A DNA stretch of 64,000 bases from Cytobacillus firmus (GTDB taxonomy: Bacteria > Bacillota > Bacilli > Bacillales > Cytobacillaceae), in assembly GCF_023657595.1 (NCBI RefSeq), contig NZ_CP098323.1, positions 2,814,001 to 2,878,000 on the forward strand. Reading direction: 5' to 3'. Shown piece by piece: positions 8,031-16,206 of the stretch; the stretch's first letter is position 1; each line of letters begins with the position of its first letter. A program made the translations under genes and the position numbers. Below the pieces are notes generated by a model. The model searched no databases. It saw nothing but the letters and a program-made list of their open reading frames with translations, and was not told the origin of the DNA.

Positions 8031-9551
8031 TTAATAATTCGACTTTATTTTTTTACGCATTATTTTTCCTACAGCCGTTTTTGGAAAGGATGCTTGAAAG
8101 ATATATTTTCTCGGCCGTTTATAGTTTGATAATTTAGGGTGTCTTTTGCAAAATAAATCCAATTCATCAACGGTCAAAGATGGATCACTTGGCACGATAA
8201 ATGCAACCACCACTTGTCCCCAGCGTTCATCATCTTCCCCAACCACAACAGCTTCCTGAACCTTCTCATGTTCTAAAAGTATAGATTCGACCTCTATAGG
8301 ATATATATTATCTCCAGCGTGAAGAATCATTTCATCCAGGCGTCCTACCACAAACATATCTCCATCTTCATCTTTGTATCCTAAATCCCCTGTGTAAAAC
8401 CAATTTTGAATCACACTTCTTTTCGTATGATCCGGTTTATTCCAATACCCTTTAAACGATTCAGGGGAGCCGATATGAACAATAATTTCACCTATTTCTC
8501 CATCCTTAACGGTGTCAGCAGGTGTCTTGGATCGGCTGATATCAGGTTCTATAATCCTTAAATTTTGATGGATGCCTGGCTTCCCAACACATCCAGGCTT
8601 TTCCGAGATATGATCACAATAGGAATAGGTGTAAATTTCTGTACTGCCATAGTGGTTAATAAAATACTTGGGACGGAAAACTTCCATACATAAGCCAATT
8701 AATTTGCTTGTCATAGGAGCTCCTGCATACACAATAGTACGCAATTCATTAAAATTCGATTTATTCGCTTCAGGCAATGTTGCCATATCATGATACATAT
8801 TAGGGAGCAGATATAGACTATTTATATTTTCTTGTTCTATTAATTGAATAGCCTCATAAGAGTCGAAATCCCGAAGAATGATGAAGGTACCATTTAACAG
8901 CACCATACTAAGCAGGGAGCGCAATCCCATTGTGTGATACAGGGGTACTACCCCTAATGTGGAATCATGCCACTCATAATGACATTGGAAGATATGGGCA
9001 AAAGCAGCTGCATATTCATTTTGATGTGAACGTGGAACACCCTTTGGATTACCTGTTGTACCAGAGGTATATAAGATGACGGCTAAATCATTTTCATTGA
9101 TTTGATTGGGATTAAAGTCGTAAGATTCTTGTTTTTTTAGTTCCTCATAATTAATATCCCCGCCATTTCCATCTATATTTATAAATACTGGCCGTTCCAT
9201 GAACCTTTTTTTGTTAATTAAATACTCAGTCGAAACATCGTAGATAACAAATTTCGACTCTAAATCACTTAAACAATAATGAACGATTTCTTGGGATTGT
9301 CTAACATTTATTCCTGCAAATATAGCACCAAGTTTTTGAATGGCCCAGAATATAACCACTGTTTCAAAACGGTTTTTCAAAAGCACAGCTATTCGGTCAT
9401 TTTTATTAACACCGAGTCTATGTAAGGAAGAGGCTACACTGTTAACCTCTAAACCCAGCTGCCGGTATGTATACCTTCTATCCCCGTCTATAATGGCAAC
9501 CTTTTGAGGATGTCTTTCAATAGAATATTCAAATACTGTTCGAAGATCCAA
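8031..9551 (-). CDS. AMP-forming acyl-CoA synthetase
   Basis: Full-length (506 aa) class I adenylate-forming ligase. Motifs in order: P-loop YTSGTTGNPKG near residue 165, LYHTMG near 200, NHYGSTEIYTY near 297, the hinge-region YTGDLGYKDEDG near 385, and the C-terminal catalytic Lys region PKTAVGKIMRK. The start is TTG 9551, with AAAGGAGG upstream. It is a close paralogue of the truncated ligase at 1-1061. Such enzymes convert fatty, aromatic or branched acids to CoA thioesters; the substrate is not predictable here. It is separated from the hydroxylase operon by the response regulator gene. Confidence 0.9.
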   Translation of the reverse strand: MDLRTVFEYSIERHPQKVAIIDGDRRYTYRQLGLEVNSVASSLHRLGVNKNDRIAVLLKNRFETVVIFWAIQKLGAIFAGINVRQSQEIVHYCLSDLESKFVIYDVSTEYLINKKRFMERPVFINIDGNGGDINYEELKKQESYDFNPNQINENDLAVILYTSGTTGNPKGVPRSHQNEYAAAFAHIFQCHYEWHDSTLGVVPLYHTMGLRSLLSMVLLNGTFIILRDFDSYEAIQLIEQENINSLYLLPNMYHDMATLPEANKSNFNELRTIVYAGAPMTSKLIGLCMEVFRPKYFINHYGSTEIYTYSYCDHISEKPGCVGKPGIHQNLRIIEPDISRSKTPADTVKDGEIGEIIVHIGSPESFKGYWNKPDHTKRSVIQNWFYTGDLGYKDEDGDMFVVGRLDEMILHAGDNIYPIEVESILLEHEKVQEAVVVGEDDERWGQVVVAFIVPSDPSLTVDELDLFCKRHPKLSNYKRPRKYIFQASFPKTAVGKIMRKKIKSNY

Positions 9552-9867
9552 AGAGATTCCTCCTTTAAAGTGCTTAACTACATAAAAATTCGCTAAAATG
9601 TGGGGAAACCCTTCTTACAAAGCAATATAGAAATATACACGAGTTATAAAGAAGCAAATATTATCTAAACAATACTTCCACAACTTATATCTATTAATAG
9701 ATTTAGTGACACTATTTGAAGATTGAATATTCTATAAGAAGAACTAATGAAGACAGAGATAAATATTTAAATCAATAGGTTAGTACGAATAGATGGATTA
9801 TCGAGGGTGTTCATAATCATCACTGGGCAGGCAAAAGTTATAAGAAATGCTAACTTAATTATATTTT
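9552..9867. other. Intergenic stretch without recognised gene
   Basis: AT-rich DNA upstream of the ligase start at 9551. No open frame with a ribosome site and no clear promoter pair were found. The right end may include the decayed 5' part of the IS110 remnant. Confidence 0.4.
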
Positions 9868-10471
9868 TTGATATACCGTATTCTATACGGATATTTCACG
9901 ATTATTAAAAGGTACGTGCGACAACTTTTAGGAGTAGAATCAGGTAATTATGAAAAAGCTATTCAACTCAAAGCTGCCGCAAACCGAAATCCGTTTGAAA
10001 AGACTTTGTATCAGCGTCATATTTTGAGTCTTGGTATGTATATAACCATCATTCTTCAATACAAAGAGCACCTATCCAAGTTAGAGTCAGAGATAGATGC
10101 CCTCGCAAAAGAAGTTGAAGAATATAATATTATCAAATCTATCTTAGATATCTGAGAAAAGATCTCTGCAACGATTATTTCAGAAATTGGGGAAATAGAG
10201 TAAGTTTACAGCCACCCAAAACCGAATCACGAAAAGAAGATCTAGCAGGCTTTGTCACGCCTAATATATTGCTGTTCGTTGTGCGATTCGTGACTGTCGT
10301 AAGAGCAAAACAAGCGATGAGATTATTCCTCGAAATAAGAAATTACGAGAGTTCTATGATAAAAAAAGTGAAGAAGGAAAACCTTTTAAAGTAGCTGTTA
10401 TTGCTTGTGTAAATAAGCTCTTACATTGGATATTTGCCATTTTAAAAACAAAACAACTTTCCAAGATATAG
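9868..10471 (+). pseudogene. Decayed IS110-family transposase
   Basis: Remnant of an IS110-type (DEDD) transposase. The first readable piece, 9868-10155, ends in YNIIKSILDI and continues past a TGA as EKISATIISEIGEIE, which matches the IPGIG..sA..iiaEIGd core of the family's Transposase_20 domain. After further stops and a frame change, 10324-10471 reads NKKLREFYDKKSEEGKP and VAVIACVNKLLHWIFAILK, the typical C-terminus. At least two stops and one frameshift separate the pieces, and the N-terminal DEDD domain is missing, so the element is dead. No ends could be defined because IS110 elements lack terminal inverted repeats. Confidence 0.78.
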
Positions 10472-10890
10472 CTTGGAACCAAAATAAAAGAAAATAGTAC
10501 AAAACCTAGCAAAAATATATAATTATCAATGCAGATGGCGTTTACTTCAGTTTTCGAGAAAAAGTATTTATATCCAGAGGACGCCTCATAAATAGAAACG
10601 ATGCCAAATCAAATCTGATCTTAGATAAATAGCGTGCTGCATTTCGCGCTAGTCTTTATCGTTTTCAACACCTAAAGGTTATAAAAAATAATTCTAAACA
10701 AGCCCTTGTCTTTAGTTTTCAAATAGATCATATATTGACTTCATCAAGACTCAATCTCGAATTGCCAATTGTTCCTCCCTCCTAAATAGTCAAGACGATT
10801 TTTTTACTCACCCTTTAGTGAATAAAAAAAATCCACATCAAAAGGGAACTTTGATTATCGGTTGCACCTACAAGCGTAATTCATAAATAA
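10472..10890. other. Intergenic stretch, probably transposon debris
   Basis: About 420 bases of AT-rich sequence after the IS110 remnant. Short frames are all interrupted, and nothing was recognised on either strand. Confidence 0.35.
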
Positions 10891-10927
10891 GCGTTAATCC
10901 TTCTAGGATCAACGCCATTTTTAATTT
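10891..10927 (+). terminator. Hairpin terminator downstream of the AHSA1-like gene
   Basis: Ten-base arms GCGTTAATCC and GGATCAACGC (one mismatch) around a five-base loop, with a T-rich tail on the plus strand and a TTATTTAT tail on the minus strand. It can end transcription from the minus-strand gene at 10969 and from any plus-strand transcript. Confidence 0.6.
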
Positions 10928-10968
10928 ATAAATTTGCAGCCACTCTTGCCTCTGTATGTTAAATTTGG

Positions 10969-11484
10969 TTATTTGATTTCGTTCAAATGTTCTTCCAGAC
11001 GATTCCAAGTATCTGTAATACCCTGCAGCATACCCATTTCCATTACGGACTGGAGCGCTTCTGCAGATACATATTCTCCACGGTTAATTAATTTGGTTTT
11101 TCCGTCCACATCCACAAATTCCAGAGTCACTTCAGTAGAGGGCATATCCTCATTAATAGTCCCTTCAGCATCGGAAAAATAGTCAGTATAGCTGATCCTC
11201 TCCGGCTCGCTAATCTCCTTGTATATCCCCTTGCCCCAGGATTCCATGCCATAGAATTGGCCCTGATTCCGATCGACACACTTCATGCAATAATGCCATA
11301 CTCCACCAGGTCTGAAGTCAACGCTGCAAACCGGGAGCTCCCAGCCTCTCGGGCCCCACCAGTGTTTCAGGTGTTCCGGCTCTTTAAACATTCTAAAGAC
11401 AAGCTCTCGCGGTGCATCGAATACGCGTTCCAATACCAGCACCCGTTCATCTTCAACTCTTGAAAGCATTGCATTATTTGACAT
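10969..11484 (-). CDS. AHSA1-type SRPBCC domain protein
   Basis: A 171-residue SRPBCC/AHSA1-like protein. The family signature is near the N-terminus: ERVFDAPRELVFRMF, then HLKHWWGPRGW. FVDVDGKTKL and the terminal helix TDTWNRLEEHL are also typical. Proteins of this kind are hydrophobic ligand binders, very often encoded next to an ArsR-type repressor, as here (11561-11887, 76 bases upstream on the same strand). The natural ligand is unknown. Start ATG 11484 has GGAGGAGTAAT just upstream. Confidence 0.88.
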   Translation of the reverse strand: MSNNAMLSRVEDERVLVLERVFDAPRELVFRMFKEPEHLKHWWGPRGWELPVCSVDFRPGGVWHYCMKCVDRNQGQFYGMESWGKGIYKEISEPERISYTDYFSDAEGTINEDMPSTEVTLEFVDVDGKTKLINRGEYVSAEALQSVMEMGMLQGITDTWNRLEEHLNEIK

Positions 11485-11560
11485 TATTACTCCTCCATTA
11501 GAAGCTGTATTTGAAAAACCGTCTGCAACTCTAGGGACAGACCTTGCCTGAGCTTATTTA

Positions 11561-11887
11561 TCAATTCAAAGGTTTTTTGCCCTGCAATACGTTAAGGTAA
11601 TCATCCAGCCTATCCATCCTGTCTTCCCATAATCGGCGATAGGAATCAAGCCACCTATCCAGTTCCTGAAACGGTTCAGGCCTGATTTTATAAATACGGC
11701 GGTTGGCGATCGGCTGAACTTCGACGAGGCCTGCGTCACAAAGAACGCGAAGATGCTTGGAAGTTTGAGGCTGGTTCAACTCAAGTTTTTTTGCGATATC
11801 CCCCACCGGAAGCGCTCCTTCCAGCAGCAGGTCAATGATATCCAGGCGGTTGGGCTCAGCCAGTGCACTGAAAATTTGCCCGTTCAT
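11561..11887 (-). CDS. ArsR-family repressor
   Basis: Winged-helix repressor of 108 aa: FSALAEPNRLDIIDLL, then the recognition helix QPQTSKHLRVL and the wing DAGLVEVQPIANRRIYKI. No metal-binding cysteine pair is present, placing it with the non-metal ArsR/SdpR-like group commonly paired with AHSA1 proteins. It is first in a two-gene operon with the 10969-11484 gene. A 14-bp palindrome at 11993-12006, close to a TATAAT box on this strand, is a plausible autoregulatory operator. Confidence 0.92.
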   Translation of the reverse strand: MNGQIFSALAEPNRLDIIDLLLEGALPVGDIAKKLELNQPQTSKHLRVLCDAGLVEVQPIANRRIYKIRPEPFQELDRWLDSYRRLWEDRMDRLDDYLNVLQGKKPLN

Positions 11888-11992
11888 GTTGTATCATCTC
11901 CCAGCGTGATTTTGTTGACTTTCTCCATTTCTATTGTATATCCCACCCCCGATTCCTTAATTTTAACTTTCCATGATTATAATATACACTGT

Positions 11993-12006
11993 CAGGAATA
12001 TTCCTG
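11993..12006. promoter_or_regulatory. Candidate ArsR operator
   Basis: Perfect palindrome CAGGAATATTCCTG, with a further half-site AGGAATATT at 12010-12018. It lies about 12 bases upstream of a minus-strand TATAAT (11976-11981) that would serve the ArsR gene. Assignment to ArsR is positional inference. Confidence 0.4.
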
Positions 12007-12171
12007 TAAAGGAATATTTTAAATATTTTAAAAAACGGACTTTATTAACCTATACAGTCCTTCATCTTCAGCAAAAGAAGGATTATAGTCTTGAATATTT
12101 TGTCCCGGAATAGAATTAAAAGATATACTTTTAAAATTATGCGTTACCTGGAAAATTAGGAGGGATTTTTT

Positions 12172-13149
12172 CTGAAAGCAATTGTGTATCAAAAATACGG
12201 ATCGCCAGATAATCTTAGATTGACAGATTTAGATAAACCAATGCCCAGGGATCAAGAGGTACTCGTCAAGGTTCACGCAGCATCTGTGAATTATGGGAAT
12301 CTTGTTCTTTTAAAAGGAAAACCATACCTGGCACGCTTTGCCTACGGGCTTCTCAAACCAAAACACACGGTACCAGGAGGTGACATCGCTGGTCAGGTGG
12401 AAGCAGTCGGCAGAGGCGTCACACAGTTCCAGCCAGGCGATAATGTGTACGGAGACCTTTCAGGCTGCGGCTGGGGCGGTTTTGCTGAATATGTATCTGT
12501 CCCTGAAAAGGCCCTGGCCATAAAACCAGCCAATCTTACCTTCAAGGAGGCAGCCGCAGTTCCTATGGCGGGAGTCACAGCACTTCAGGCATTAAGGAAC
12601 AAAGGAAACATTCAAGCAGGACAAAACGTCTTGATTTATGGGGCGTCAGGGGGTGTGGGTACTTTCGCCGTACAAATCGCCAAATCATTCGGTGCTGAGG
12701 TTACCGGTATATGCAGTACAAGAAACTTAGACATTTTGCGGACTCTTGGAGCAGATCATGCCATCGATTATAAAAAAGAGGATTTCGCCAAAAGGACAGA
12801 GAAGTATGATTTGATTCTGGCTGTTAACGGATATCAGCCCATTTCAGCTTATAAGCGGGCTTTAAAATCAAATGGAACTTATGTACTTTCCGGAGGTTCA
12901 GGAGCACAATTCACACAGGCGATGGTCATGGGGCCCTGGATTTCATTCACAGGGAATAAGAAAATGAGCAGCATGCTGCAGAGGCAAAATCAGGAAGACC
13001 TGATTTACATGAGCGAACTTATTGAAGCCGGAAAAGTAAAGCCGGTCATTGATCGATCATTTAAATTAAGTGAAGTGGACAAAGCTTTTAGATATTTTGA
13101 AGAAGGTCACGCTCAAGGAAAAGTAATTATTACGATTACAGAAGATTAA
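12172..13149 (+). CDS. Medium-chain dehydrogenase/quinone-oxidoreductase-like protein, probable CTG start
   Basis: NADPH-dependent medium-chain reductase without structural or catalytic zinc ligands. Shown are the N-terminal GroES-like domain with GGDIAGQVEAVG, the MDR signature AAAVPMAGVTALQAL, and the Rossmann motif GASGGVGTFAVQIAK near residue 150. Relatives usually begin MKAIVYxKYG. In this frame those residues are encoded from 12172, where the first codon is CTG, seven bases after AGGAGGG; starting at GTG 12184 would drop KAIV and leave the ribosome site too far away. The product is cytosolic and probably reduces quinones or enones; the substrate is unknown. Confidence 0.87.
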   Translation: MKAIVYQKYGSPDNLRLTDLDKPMPRDQEVLVKVHAASVNYGNLVLLKGKPYLARFAYGLLKPKHTVPGGDIAGQVEAVGRGVTQFQPGDNVYGDLSGCGWGGFAEYVSVPEKALAIKPANLTFKEAAAVPMAGVTALQALRNKGNIQAGQNVLIYGASGGVGTFAVQIAKSFGAEVTGICSTRNLDILRTLGADHAIDYKKEDFAKRTEKYDLILAVNGYQPISAYKRALKSNGTYVLSGGSGAQFTQAMVMGPWISFTGNKKMSSMLQRQNQEDLIYMSELIEAGKVKPVIDRSFKLSEVDKAFRYFEEGHAQGKVIITITED

Positions 13150-13181
13150 TAGCGGTTAAGATTCATTGTGTGTTCAGTGCA

Positions 13182-13216
13182 GGGGAGAAGAAGAATCCCT
13201 TTACCCTCTTCTCCCC
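13182..13216 (+). terminator. Hairpin downstream of the dehydrogenase gene
   Basis: Ten-base perfect arms GGGGAGAAGA and TCTTCTCCCC. The following sequence has few T residues, so it is a weak terminator candidate. The rest of the gap up to the LysE gene (to 13508) shows no gene. Confidence 0.45.
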
Positions 13217-13508
13217 CTTATAAAAAATTGTAAGGCTATGAACATTCTGAAAGCAGTATTATCAATAAAAATTAAACGGACATGTTTGTCATAAATCAGT
13301 GTCTTAACAATTATATTCTCTATTTCATGCTTCCTTCCTCTTTCTCACTGTTAAGAACACTATAAAACATTACGTTAGGTTCAAGTTTTTTCTGTCGGGA
13401 CCAGCCCTTTAATTTTTTAAATTTTTTGAACAAAATAGTTTTACCATGTGTTAAATTATATTTAAATATGTTCATCCTCTTTTATCACATGGGCAAGGAG
13501 TGAAAAAA

Positions 13509-14132
13509 ATGAATGATTTCTTTACGTTTTTAATTCTTTCTTTGTTTGTGGTCATGAGTCCAGGGATTGATACTGCCCTTATAACAAAGAGGACGATTTC
13601 AGACGGAAGGACAGATGGCTATAAAATGGGGCTGGGCATTACAGCAGGTTCTTTAGTGCATACCTTTTCGGCTGCTTTTGGCCTATCAGCCATTTTAATG
13701 CAGTCTGCTGCAGCATTTGAAGTCATTAAATATGCCGGGGCGGTTTATTTGATTTACCTTGGGTTATCTTCATTCATCTCTTTGAAAAAGAAGAAGAATT
13801 CTGATATAGAAACTGAAGTAAAAACCGATATAAAAAAGTCTGCCTTTAAACAGGGACTCCTTTCTAACGTGCTCAATCCAAAAGTTGCGATGTTTTTCTT
13901 AACCTTTCTGCCGCAATTTGTGAAGGCAGGCGAAAACGCACAGCAGCAGCTGATCATTATGGGAATTATATACACACTGCTAAGCATATCCTGGTTTTTC
14001 CTATACGTATTCTTCATCAATTACCTGCGGGATTGGCTCATGTCCCCAAAGGTTCAAAGAGTTATGGATAAAGCTACAGGTGTTGTGTTAATCGGTTTCG
14101 GATTAAAGCTGGCAATGGATAAACAGCATTAA
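13509..14132 (+). CDS. LysE/RhtB-family amino-acid exporter
   Basis: Integral membrane translocator of 207 aa. The family motif MSPGIDTALITKRTI follows the first hydrophobic segment, then GLGITAGSLVHTF, and LLSNVLNPKVAMFFLTFLPQF in mid-protein; about six transmembrane helices are evident. ATG 13509 is chosen because AAGGAG ends eight bases upstream; GTG 13500 would overlap that site. A terminator follows directly, so it is a single-gene unit. The exported substrate (amino acid, homoserine lactone or analogue) cannot be told from sequence. Confidence 0.9.
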   Translation: MNDFFTFLILSLFVVMSPGIDTALITKRTISDGRTDGYKMGLGITAGSLVHTFSAAFGLSAILMQSAAAFEVIKYAGAVYLIYLGLSSFISLKKKKNSDIETEVKTDIKKSAFKQGLLSNVLNPKVAMFFLTFLPQFVKAGENAQQQLIIMGIIYTLLSISWFFLYVFFINYLRDWLMSPKVQRVMDKATGVVLIGFGLKLAMDKQH

Positions 14133-14136
14133 ATTA

Positions 14137-14169
14137 CAAAAAAAACATTGGATAACCCAATGTTTTTTT
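14137..14169 (+). terminator. Rho-independent terminator after the LysE gene
   Basis: Arms ACATTGG and CCAATGT around ATAAC, flanked by an A-run and a T-run, so it can work in both directions. Confidence 0.85.
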
Positions 14170-14257
14170 ACTCTCATGCTGATGCACTCCAGCAAAAAAG
14201 AAAGCGGACCACATGCAGATTACAGGGTAACCTGATGATCACAATTTCCTCTTCAAT

Positions 14258-14578
14258 TTAGCAAGGAGTTGTCAATGGAGAAAGAGCAGCAATGCTTCGG
14301 CAATCAATGATAAATTCTCTTTCTGCTGGAACAGGTGCCACTGCCGGCTGCTGGGAGAAGGTAAAGATTGCGCAGCACGTCCCTTCTTTAAACCGGACAA
14401 AAGAAAAGGCAGTGGGCTGAAGGGTTTGACCAGGATCTAAAGCTAAAAATTCCGCAGTACCTTTCAGCAAAATCAAAAACTCCTGCCCTTCTCTCGCATT
14501 CCTTAAAATGCTGCAGGCACATCCCTCACAAGCTGAAGGAAGAAGTTCACACCACCAGCATTTTCCTAAAGTAAACAT
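14258..14578 (-). CDS. Cys-rich protein resembling spore coat CotY/CotZ
   Basis: A 106-residue protein with nine cysteines (CWWCELLPSACEGCAC at the N-terminus, EGTCCAIFTF in the middle, IDCRS near the end). The middle and C-terminal pattern FVRFKEGTCCAIF followed by CRSIAALSPL recalls the C-terminal part of CotY/CotZ crust proteins (FFRVE..TCCATL and CF.AIQCL). It is shorter than CotZ (about 150 aa) and lacks the usual N-terminal segment. The start is well supported by AAGGAGGTGATAGT before ATG. A spore-coat role is a motif-based guess. Confidence 0.5.
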   Translation of the reverse strand: MFTLGKCWWCELLPSACEGCACSILRNAREGQEFLILLKGTAEFLALDPGQTLQPTAFSFVRFKEGTCCAIFTFSQQPAVAPVPAEREFIIDCRSIAALSPLTTPC

Positions 14579-14773
14579 ACTATCACCTCCTTAATAACTA
14601 TCATATTTCTAAATATTCATTTGGACAGACCATTGTCCCGATGTTTAAAAAATGAAGACTTAGCCCACCTGGATTACAAAAGGAAGTGGCTGCACTGCAC
14701 ATCTGCTTATCAAAACAGTGCCAAAAAAAGTACAATAAGCAGTAGATTATTATCACATTCATACTGTATGATA

Positions 14774-14813
14774 CATAGTATAAACCATATAGTGTATGAC
14801 ATATAGTATATGG
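14774..14813. promoter_or_regulatory. Three tandem operator-like repeats before the PadR gene
   Basis: Three consecutive copies of a related 12-14 base unit: CATAGTATAAAC, CATATAGTGTATGA and CATATAGTATATGG, ending 14 bases before the PadR start. PadR proteins usually autoregulate by binding AT-rich repeats in their own promoters, so this is the likely operator. Confidence 0.5.
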
Positions 14814-14827
14814 AGCGAGGTGATTGA

Positions 14828-15175
14828 ATGAGCACGCTGCTGAATTCGTTAACAACTGAACTGCGCAGAGGGACATTGACGCTGGCTGTGCTGAGCCAGC
14901 TTCGGACACCGCAGTATGGGTATTCACTGGTTCAGCTATTGGAGGACTCCGGCATCAATATTGATCAGAGCACATTATATCCATTGCTGCGGCGTCTGGA
15001 AAAACAGGAGCTTGTCACGAGCAGCTGGGATCATACGGAAAGCCGGCCGCGCAAGTATTATGTTTTAAGCGAAATGGGTCTGGAAACATTTCTGCAGCTG
15101 AAACAAGAATGGATTAAGAATTCCAAACAGCTTTTCGGGCTGTTAAAGGGGGATGAGGAAGATGAATTTAATTGA
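14828..15175 (+). CDS. PadR-family transcriptional regulator
   Basis: Winged-helix repressor of 115 aa with the PadR signature: LRRGTLTLAVLSQL, YGYSLVQLLE, then DQSTLYPLLRRLEKQELV and SRPRKYYVLSEMG. It overlaps the membrane gene that follows, an arrangement typical of PadR plus HAAS-domain pairs. It probably represses its own operon through the tandem repeats just upstream; the inducing signal is unknown. Confidence 0.93.
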   Translation: MSTLLNSLTTELRRGTLTLAVLSQLRTPQYGYSLVQLLEDSGINIDQSTLYPLLRRLEKQELVTSSWDHTESRPRKYYVLSEMGLETFLQLKQEWIKNSKQLFGLLKGDEEDEFN

Positions 15176-16163
15176 AATATATATACAGGAAGTGACCCGG
15201 AGGCTGCCTGAAAAGAGCCGTGCGGATATCGCACTCGAGCTTCAGTCAACAATCGGGGATATGCTTCCGGATGATTACAATGAGGAAGATGTGAAGGATG
15301 TCCTCAGCAAATTGGGCAGTCCCGCAGCCCTGGCGGCCGGATACCGGGATCAGCCGATGCACCTGATAGGACCGCGCTATTTCGATGTATATGTATCACT
15401 GTTAAAAATGATCCTGCCGATTGCCGCAGCGATTTCATTGATTTCACTTGCTGCCGAGTTTATTTTTAATTTTAGCCGCGACGTTACCATCATCAATGCC
15501 ATACTCGATTTAATGGGCTACGGAATTTGGAGACTCATGGAAGTGGCCGTCCAGGTATTTTTCTGGCTGACGATTGTATTCGCCGTAATTGAAAGGATGG
15601 ATAAAGGAAAAGAGCAGCATCCTTTATCACCCAGCTTAAAACCGTGGACTCCGGAGGATTTGAAAAGCATTACGTATATTCCGAAGAAAAAAGCCATTTC
15701 CAAGTTCGAGGTGTTCGGAAGCTTAATGTGGACTGCCATTTGGGCAACCCTTTACTTTTATGCCGACCGGCTGATGGGTGTCTATAGAGGCGGAGGTGAA
15801 GGACTGGAATTTAAGATTCCCGCGGTTAACCAGGATGTGCTGCTCGGATATTGGCCTATTGTGGTAGTCATCATAGCGCTTGAAGCGGGACTCGCTCTCT
15901 ACAAACTCATCATTGGCCAATGGACGAAAAGAATGGCGATCTTCAACACCATCCTTGAACTGTTTGCCACCATCGTATTCATCTTCATTCTGCTGAACCC
16001 AAATTTGCTCCAGGCAGAATTTATTGCATACATGACCGATTTATTTGCAATATCAGCCGCCCAATTGAAGAGCTGGCTGCTCAGCAGCATCATCATTATT
16101 TTCATCATTTATGCAGGAATCAGTATTTATGATGGAATCCGCAAATCAAGAATCACCTCTTAA
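15162..16163 (+). CDS. HAAS-domain membrane protein paired with PadR
   Basis: N-terminal HAAS-type signalling domain (about 1-70: YIQEVTRRLPEKSRADIALEL, cut short here as a motif, then LSKLGSPAALAAGYR), followed by about five or six hydrophobic segments. ATG 15162 is preferred over ATG 15153 because AAAGGGGG lies nine bases before it. HAAS proteins are almost always encoded after a PadR regulator, as here, and are thought to take part in envelope or antibiotic stress responses; the function of this one is unknown. A strong terminator follows. Confidence 0.8.
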   Translation: MNLIEIYIQEVTRRLPEKSRADIALELQSTIGDMLPDDYNEEDVKDVLSKLGSPAALAAGYRDQPMHLIGPRYFDVYVSLLKMILPIAAAISLISLAAEFIFNFSRDVTIINAILDLMGYGIWRLMEVAVQVFFWLTIVFAVIERMDKGKEQHPLSPSLKPWTPEDLKSITYIPKKKAISKFEVFGSLMWTAIWATLYFYADRLMGVYRGGGEGLEFKIPAVNQDVLLGYWPIVVVIIALEAGLALYKLIIGQWTKRMAIFNTILELFATIVFIFILLNPNLLQAEFIAYMTDLFAISAAQLKSWLLSSIIIIFIIYAGISIYDGIRKSRITS

Positions 16164-16168
16164 ACAAG

Positions 16169-16206
16169 AACAGACACACTGATTGTCCAGTGTGTCTGTT
16201 TTTTAC
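16169..16206 (+). terminator. Strong bidirectional terminator between convergent genes
   Basis: Thirteen-base perfect stem AACAGACACACTG / CAGTGTGTCTGTT with a six-base loop and a T-run. It ends the PadR operon. The ctaB stop on the opposite strand lies at its edge. Confidence 0.9.

Noticed and set aside
14601-14927. 108-codon minus-strand frame over the PadR promoter
   Set aside because: It covers the PadR start and repeats, lacks a ribosome site and reads as a low-quality hydrophobic mix.
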